Assembly (NCBI RefSeq): GCF_005144475.1
Contig: NZ_SWJZ01000013.1
Coordinates: 1-64,000 of the forward strand
DNA: 64,000 bases
Direction: 5' to 3'
Origin: Rhodobacter capsulatus
GTDB lineage: Bacteria; Pseudomonadota; Alphaproteobacteria; Rhodobacterales; Rhodobacteraceae
Shown here: positions 58,930-64,000 of the stretch, piece by piece
How the letters are laid out: each line of letters begins with the position of its first letter
Numbering within the stretch: position 1 is the first letter of the stretch
Notes under the pieces: model-generated
Databases searched by the model: none
Told to the model about the DNA's origin: nothing
The model's input: only the letters and a program-made list of their open reading frames with translations
Made by a program: the position numbers and the translations under genes

Positions 58930-60974
58930 GCCGCCCTCCGCGCCCGTTTCGCCGCGAGCACCAGAGGCACGCAGCGGCTTTTGTCATCATGGATCGCCAC
59001 ACAGTCAAGACACTGGAAACACTCGGAATAGCGGATCTCGCCCGTGGGTTTGATCGCGCCATAGCTGCAGCGCACCTTGCACAGCTGGCAGGGCGTGCCG
59101 CAGTCCGCCCGCCGCGGGATGAAGGCGCGCAGCCGCATCAGCCCCCCAAGCCGCATCACCGCGCCCAAGGGGCAGAGCGAGCGGCAAAAGCCCTTGAACC
59201 AGACCATCGACACCGCGATCCAGCCAATCGCCCAGATCAGATAGGGCCAGCTGCGGTCGAAATGCAGGGTGATCGCGGTCTTGAAGGGCTCGATTTCCGC
59301 CGCCGCTTCCGCATGTTGGGGGGCAAGGAAGGCCACAGCGATGAGTCCAGTTGCCGCAATCGGACCGGTCCAGAGCAGCGCCCGGGCGAGGCTTGCGGGC
59401 GGCTCGATCCGTGGCAGGCGCATGAGCCGCCCGGCGTGATGGGCGAGTTCCTGCATCGCCCCAAAAGGGCAGAGCCAGCCGCAAAAGAACCCCCGCCCCC
59501 AAAGCAGGAAGCCGATCCCTGCCGCCGCCCAGACCGCCAGTCCGAAAGGATCATAAAGCAGCACGTCAAGCCCGCCCGCGACCAGCCCGCGCGCGACGGC
59601 CATCACCGTGACGATGGAAAGCTGGCCCTGCCCCCAGAAGCCGACAAAGCCGATGACGACGGCGAGGATCGTCAGCCGCACCGGGGTGAAGGCGCGCAGC
59701 CCCGCCAGCCGCGATTGCGCCGAAAGCGCCGCCATCAACAGAGCCAGAAACCCGCCCAGCGCCCAAAGATCGGCGGCGCGATTGCGCAGCGCCACGTGAA
59801 AGGGGCTGAGCCGGTCGGGCGCGGCGGGACGCAGGAAAAACCGCTCGGGCGTCTGCAGCGTGAGCGGAAAATGCGCCGAGCCGACCTCGGCCTGAAACAT
59901 CCCGTGTTCGCGCACGGCCTGCAGCCGCAGCTCCCACGGCCGGGTCGGATCGAAGCCCAGACGGCGGTCGAGCCGCACCACCATCTTCGTCGCCTCGGAC
60001 AGCTCCGGCGGCAGAGCGGCGGCCAGTTCCGGCAGGATATCGGCATCGCGCAGCACCAGCGGCAGGCCGTCCTGCACCGCCGTCAGCCGGTCGGGCGCGG
60101 TGTTGCGCACGAAAGCCTCGGAGACCAGCCCATGCTGCCCCGCCTCGATCAGCAGGAACAATTCGTCCTCTGGCGCGCGGGCGGTGAAGCGGGCGATCTC
60201 GGCCAAAGTCTCGGGGGCCAGCACGGCACGGGCCAGCGCGGGCGGGCCAAGGTCGACAGCGTAAAGGTCGATGAAGGGCGCGTCAGGGTCGCCGCCCGCG
60301 CCATCCTGCGCCCATTTCGTGCCCGCAAAGGCCGCGACGAGCTGCGCCCCGGTCACCTGCAACCGGCCAACAAGCCCCTGATCCAGAAGATCTTTCCACG
60401 ACAGGGCCTCGTCATGCGCAAGATCGGGCCTTGGCGCGGGCCCCGCCGCCACGCCCTGCATCTTGTCGCGCGCGACGGCCAGCGTCGCCGCCAGGATCGA
60501 GTCATGCGCGATCCGCACCGAGGCCGTCGCCTTCGTCACCCCGTCAAGATAGACATTGTCCGAGGCCGTGCCCCCCGCGCCATAGGGCGTGCCGACGACC
60601 AGCGGCTCGGTGATCGCATGGCCGCGATATTGTTCCAGAAAAGCCCGGAACGGCGCCTCGCCCAGACCCGACACGAAGATCGGCTCGTTTTGCCGCAGCA
60701 GCCGCACGTCGATGAACCGCCCCTCGCGGTCAAGCAGGACAAGCAGGTCGATGGGCGCCCCGGAAAACCCGGGCAAGGGCGCCAGGGGTTCGGTTTCAAA
60801 GACAAATCCCGCCTCGCCTCCGCCCGAATTCAAAAGCGTCCAGACGCCCTTGTCATTCACCGGCGCCCCAAGTTCATAGGGCGCCAGGATCAGCGCGGAA
60901 AGCGCATCGCGCGTCAGCACCTCCGCGCAAAGCGGGGTCGCGAAGGCCAGCCAAAGAAGCAGGAACCGGATCAT
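58926..60974 (-). CDS. NosR/NirI-like membrane iron-sulfur flavoprotein
   Basis: A 682-aa membrane protein. After a signal peptide ([20 protein letters not shown]) comes an FMN-binding domain with the flavinylation-type motif DGVTKAT near residue 147, then several membrane helices with two CxxxCP sites ([35 protein letters not shown]), and a C-terminal ferredoxin-like tail with [12 protein letters not shown] and CFQCLDC. This is the NosR/NirI layout: an electron-transfer protein from quinol to the periplasm. It is usually linked to nitrous-oxide reduction, but no nos genes are seen, so a link to alcohol oxidation or assembly is suggested. The start is at 60974 (MIRFLL). Confidence 0.88.
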   Translation of the reverse strand: MIRFLLLWLAFATPLCAEVLTRDALSALILAPYELGAPVNDKGVWTLLNSGGGEAGFVFETEPLAPLPGFSGAPIDLLVLLDREGRFIDVRLLRQNEPIFVSGLGEAPFRAFLEQYRGHAITEPLVVGTPYGAGGTASDNVYLDGVTKATASVRIAHDSILAATLAVARDKMQGVAAGPAPRPDLAHDEALSWKDLLDQGLVGRLQVTGAQLVAAFAGTKWAQDGAGGDPDAPFIDLYAVDLGPPALARAVLAPETLAEIARFTARAPEDELFLLIEAGQHGLVSEAFVRNTAPDRLTAVQDGLPLVLRDADILPELAAALPPELSEATKMVVRLDRRLGFDPTRPWELRLQAVREHGMFQAEVGSAHFPLTLQTPERFFLRPAAPDRLSPFHVALRNRAADLWALGGFLALLMAALSAQSRLAGLRAFTPVRLTILAVVIGFVGFWGQGQLSIVTVMAVARGLVAGGLDVLLYDPFGLAVWAAAGIGFLLWGRGFFCGWLCPFGAMQELAHHAGRLMRLPRIEPPASLARALLWTGPIAATGLIAVAFLAPQHAEAAAEIEPFKTAITLHFDRSWPYLIWAIGWIAVSMVWFKGFCRSLCPLGAVMRLGGLMRLRAFIPRRADCGTPCQLCKVRCSYGAIKPTGEIRYSECFQCLDCVAIHDDKSRCVPLVLAAKRARRAA

Positions 60975-61008
60975 GCCGCAACTGTGCTTGAGCCGGGACA
61001 GGCTGCCT

Positions 61009-61024
61009 ATTCGACCTTGGTGCA
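61009..61024. promoter_or_regulatory. GACC-type regulator motif, site 7 (NosR-like gene)
   Basis: ATTCGACCTTGGTGCA lies 35 bp upstream of the NosR-like gene start. The second half-site is weaker (GGTG). Confidence 0.4.
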
Positions 61025-61149
61025 AGATGCGCGGCGCCCAATTTTCGGGCAGTTGCCCGGAAAACGCCGCCCGCCCCGCGGCCGGGGCCGGTTTCCCATG
61101 GCATCCGCCGCCCGGCTTCCTACAGTCGGGGCAACACGGGGGGAAGACC

Positions 61150-64000
61150 ATGGCGATCCACGCATCCATCCATCACCTGACGCATTATGTCTACGACCGC
61201 CCGGTGAGTTTGGGGCCGCAGATCATCCGGCTGCGCCCGGCGCCGCAGTCGCGCACGCGGGTGATTTCGCACAGCCTCAAGGTTTCGCCCGGCGGCCATT
61301 TCGTGAACCACCAGCAGGACCCCTATGGCAACTGGCTGGCCCGCTTCGTCTTTCCCGAGCCGGTGACCGAGTTCAAGATCGAGGTCGATCTGGTCGCCGA
61401 CATGACGGTCTACAACCCGTTCGATTTCTTCCTTGAGGAGACGGCCGAGACCTGGCCCTTTGCCTACCCCGAGGATCTGCGCGACGATCTGTCGATCTAC
61501 CGCACGCCCGAGCCCGAGGGGCCGCATCTGGCCCAATTCATCGGCACGGTCGATTTCACCCAGACCCGCACCGTTGATTTTCTGGTGGCGCTGAACGCCC
61601 GGATCGCGCGGGAAATCCGCTACACGATCCGCATGGAGCCCGGGGTGCAGACGCCCGACGAGACGCTGGGGCTGGCCTCCGGCTCGTGTCGGGACAGCTC
61701 GTGGCTGCTGGTGCAGGTGCTGCGGAATCTGGGCTTTGCCGCCCGCTTCGTCTCGGGATACCTCATTCAGCTGGCCCCCGATGTGAAAGCGCTGGATGGT
61801 CCTTCGGGGACCGAGGTCGATTTCACCGATCTTCACGCCTGGGTCGAGGTCTTCCTGCCCGGTGCCGGTTGGGTGGGGCTTGACCCGACCTCGGGGCTTT
61901 TGGCGGGCGAAAGCCATATCCCCTTGGCGGCGACGCCGCATTACCGCAATGCCGCGCCGATTGCCGGGGGCTTCACCGCGGCGGGCACGCCCGAGACGCG
62001 CTTTGCCTTTGACATGACGGTCAAGCGGGTGGCCGAGCATCCGCGCATCACCAAGCCCTTCTCGGACGCGGCCTGGGACCGGCTGAATGCGCTCGGCCAC
62101 CGGGTCGATGACGCCTTGCGGGCGGGCGATGTGCGCCTGACGATGGGGGGCGAGCCGACCTTTGTTTCGGTCGATGATTTCGAGACGCCGGAATGGAACA
62201 CCGAGGCCGTCGGGCCCCAAAAACGCGCCTTGGCCGATGATCTGATCCGCCGGTTGCAGGCCCGCTTCGCGCCGGGGGGGTTCCTGCATTACGGGCAGGG
62301 CAAGTGGTATCCGGGCGAGAGCCTGCCGCGCTGGACCTTTTCGCTGTACTGGCGCCACGACGGCGCGCCGGTCTGGCGAAACCCCGATCTGATCGCGCGG
62401 GAAAACGCCGCGACGGGGGTCGGCCCCGCCGAGGCCGGGCGCTTCATGGAAAGCTTTGCCACGCATCTGGGGCTCGATCCGATCTTCGCCCAGCCCGCCT
62501 ATGAAGACCCGGGCGAGTGGATCCTGAAAGAGGCGAACCTGCCGCCGAATGTCAGCCCGGAAAACCCGAAGCTGAAGAACCCCGAGGACCGCGCCCGCTA
62601 TGCCCGCGTCTTCAACCGCGGCCTGACCGAACCCTCGGGCTTCGTGCTGCCGATCCAGCCCTGGCAGGGCCGGGCCGAGGGGCGGCGCTGGCGCTCGGAA
62701 CTGTGGAAGCCGCGGCGCGGGCATCTGTTCCTCGTGCCGGGGGACAGTCCGGTGGGGTTCCGCCTGCCGCTCGGCGCGCTGCCCCATGTGGCCGCCGAGG
62801 CCTATCCCTATTCCTATCCCGCCGATCCGACCATCGAGGTCGGGCCGCTGCCGGATTTCAGCGCCGCCATTGCGGAACGGCGCGCGAAGATCCAGGCCGA
62901 GATCGACCGGCTGGCCGCCGAGGAAGCGGCGGAACGCGCGGCCTTCCTGCCTGCGGTCAGCCCTGAACATCAGCAGAAATCCACCCGGACCGAGAGCGAT
63001 CCGACCGAGCGGGGGGCGCTTTTGGCGCAGGGCGCCGATCCGGCGACGGGCGCGGTGCGGACCGCGATCGCGATCGAGCCGCGCGACGGGCGGCTGTGTC
63101 TCTTCATGCCGCCCTGCGACACGCTGGAAGATTACCTTGACCTGATCGCCAGCGCCGAGGCGACGGCGGCCGAGCTGAACCTGCCCATCCATATCGAGGG
63201 TTACGCGCCGCCACAGGATCCGCGGCTCAATGTGATCCGCGTCGCCCCCGATCCCGGCGTGATCGAGGTGAACATTCACCCCGCGCACAGCTGGGACGAG
63301 TGCGTCGCCACGACCGAGGCGATCTATGCCGAGGCGCGGCTCTCGCGTCTTGGCGCCGACAAGTTCATGATCGACGGGCGCCACACCGGCACCGGCGGCG
63401 GCAACCATGTCGTCGTGGGCGGCGCGACACCCAATGACAGCCCGTTCCTGCGCCGCCCAGACCTTTTGAAATCGCTGATCCTGATCTGGCAGCGCCACCC
63501 CTGCCTGTCTTACCTGTTCTCGGGCCTGTTCATCGGGCCGACGTCGCAGGCGCCGCGGATCGACGAGGCGCGGCATGACACGCTTTACGAACTCGAAATC
63601 GCGCTCGCGCAGATCGGCGATCCGGTCCATGGCGGCAACCTGCCGCCGCCCTGGCTCATCGACCGGCTGCTGCGCAACATGCTGATCGACGTCACCGGCA
63701 ACACCCATCGCGCCGAGATCTGCATCGACAAGCTGTATTCCCCCGATGGCCCGACCGGCCGTCTGGGTCTGGTCGAATTCCGCGGCTTCGAGATGCCGCC
63801 CCACCCCCGGATGAGCCTGGCGCAGCAACTGCTGATCCGGGCGCTGATCGCGCGCTGCTGGAACGCCCCCGTCACCGGCCGCCCGGTGCGCTGGGGCACG
63901 GTGCTGCATGATCGCTTCATGCTGCCGCATTACCTGTGGGAAGATCTGCTCGCCCTGCTTTCCGATCTGCGCGCGCATGGCTTTGACTTCGACCCGGTCT
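61150..64000 (+). CDS. transglutaminase-like protein with DUF2126, partial
   Basis: The gene starts at 61150 ([18 protein letters not shown]) and is still open at the right edge, with about 950 codons seen; the family is about 1100 aa. The first 290 residues are a bacterial transglutaminase N-domain and core: the Cys in [20 protein letters not shown], the His in [17 protein letters not shown] and the Asp in GLDPTSGL. The remainder is the DUF2126 region ([40 protein letters not shown]), which is probably a circularly arranged ATP-grasp-like part. GGGGGGAAG precedes the ATG. The antisense strand has a long open frame, which is a GC-driven shadow. Confidence 0.87.
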   Translation, partial: MAIHASIHHLTHYVYDRPVSLGPQIIRLRPAPQSRTRVISHSLKVSPGGHFVNHQQDPYGNWLARFVFPEPVTEFKIEVDLVADMTVYNPFDFFLEETAETWPFAYPEDLRDDLSIYRTPEPEGPHLAQFIGTVDFTQTRTVDFLVALNARIAREIRYTIRMEPGVQTPDETLGLASGSCRDSSWLLVQVLRNLGFAARFVSGYLIQLAPDVKALDGPSGTEVDFTDLHAWVEVFLPGAGWVGLDPTSGLLAGESHIPLAATPHYRNAAPIAGGFTAAGTPETRFAFDMTVKRVAEHPRITKPFSDAAWDRLNALGHRVDDALRAGDVRLTMGGEPTFVSVDDFETPEWNTEAVGPQKRALADDLIRRLQARFAPGGFLHYGQGKWYPGESLPRWTFSLYWRHDGAPVWRNPDLIARENAATGVGPAEAGRFMESFATHLGLDPIFAQPAYEDPGEWILKEANLPPNVSPENPKLKNPEDRARYARVFNRGLTEPSGFVLPIQPWQGRAEGRRWRSELWKPRRGHLFLVPGDSPVGFRLPLGALPHVAAEAYPYSYPADPTIEVGPLPDFSAAIAERRAKIQAEIDRLAAEEAAERAAFLPAVSPEHQQKSTRTESDPTERGALLAQGADPATGAVRTAIAIEPRDGRLCLFMPPCDTLEDYLDLIASAEATAAELNLPIHIEGYAPPQDPRLNVIRVAPDPGVIEVNIHPAHSWDECVATTEAIYAEARLSRLGADKFMIDGRHTGTGGGNHVVVGGATPNDSPFLRRPDLLKSLILIWQRHPCLSYLFSGLFIGPTSQAPRIDEARHDTLYELEIALAQIGDPVHGGNLPPPWLIDRLLRNMLIDVTGNTHRAEICIDKLYSPDGPTGRLGLVEFRGFEMPPHPRMSLAQQLLIRALIARCWNAPVTGRPVRWGTVLHDRFMLPHYLWEDLLALLSDLRAHGFDFDPV

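Noticed and set aside
61120-63978. 952-aa minus-strand open frame at the right end
   Set aside because: Antisense shadow of the transglutaminase gene, which has the catalytic Cys, His and Asp and is open to the window edge.

Overview
The window is GC-rich alphaproteobacterial chromosome, most like Rhodobacterales and plausibly Rhodobacter capsulatus or a close relative. This rests on the glnB-glnA pair, the neighbouring ctrA and sciP cell-cycle genes, mnmA, a lanthanide-type methanol dehydrogenase (xoxF) cluster and a Hint-domain protein of the kind common in this order. The species is an inference from gene content only.

Region 1 (1-5506) is core genome: fabD, glnA and glnB (minus strand), a split NAD(P)HX-repair pair (epimerase and dehydratase as separate genes) and a Hint-domain protein. 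Two copies of a 51-52 bp palindrome lie between genes here.

Region 2 (5539-32642) is a 27-kb genomic island in a tRNA-Leu(UAG) gene. It is bounded by a 57-bp direct repeat that contains the 3' end of the tRNA. A tyrosine integrase and an AlpA-like protein sit at the left end, and a zeta-type toxin-antitoxin pair sits near the right end. Its main cargo is an unusual type III CRISPR-Cas locus: a separate cas6, a cas1 preceded by the remains of a reverse transcriptase with an internal deletion, cas2, and a four-gene operon of a small HD-less Cas10 (GGDD intact) followed by three large multi-domain RAMP proteins. A divergently transcribed CorA-type membrane protein is the probable effector. There are four CRISPR arrays (23 repeats, 19 spacers) sharing one repeat and one leader; three of them directly follow cas6, cas1 and cas2 and point back at them. 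A DEDD-type exonuclease and a NYN-domain protein precede cas6. No separate small subunit and no standard Cmr or Csm gene set is visible, so I cannot assign a named subtype. The rest of the island holds an apparently frameshifted hsdR without hsdM or hsdS, a DUF4268/nuclease-like gene, an IS5-family element that cuts off an upstream gene, a soluble FtsH-like AAA/M41 protease and a PHA synthase.

Region 3 (32696-41958) is core genome again: hisI, an IscU/NifU-type scaffold, a soluble chemoreceptor-like protein, a 40-aa membrane peptide, recG-ligA, ctrA, sciP (both with near-consensus CtrA sites upstream) and mnmA.

Region 4 (41948-61149) is a C1/alcohol oxidation region: a hybrid histidine kinase, a FIST sensor protein and a LuxR-type response regulator; xoxF and a cytochrome c; a five-gene PQQ-associated ABC/beta-propeller operon resembling lanthanide-uptake clusters; a second ABC transporter; cytochrome c-550 (pedF-like) and a xoxJ-like protein; ApbE plus a NosR-like flavoprotein. 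A recurring GACC-(2-3 nt)-GGNC inverted repeat lies in nearly every promoter region here and may be the binding site of the local LuxR-type regulator. A 210-bp structured intergenic repeat occurs twice, both times just downstream of minus-strand genes. The window ends inside a large transglutaminase/DUF2126 gene that is open to the right edge.
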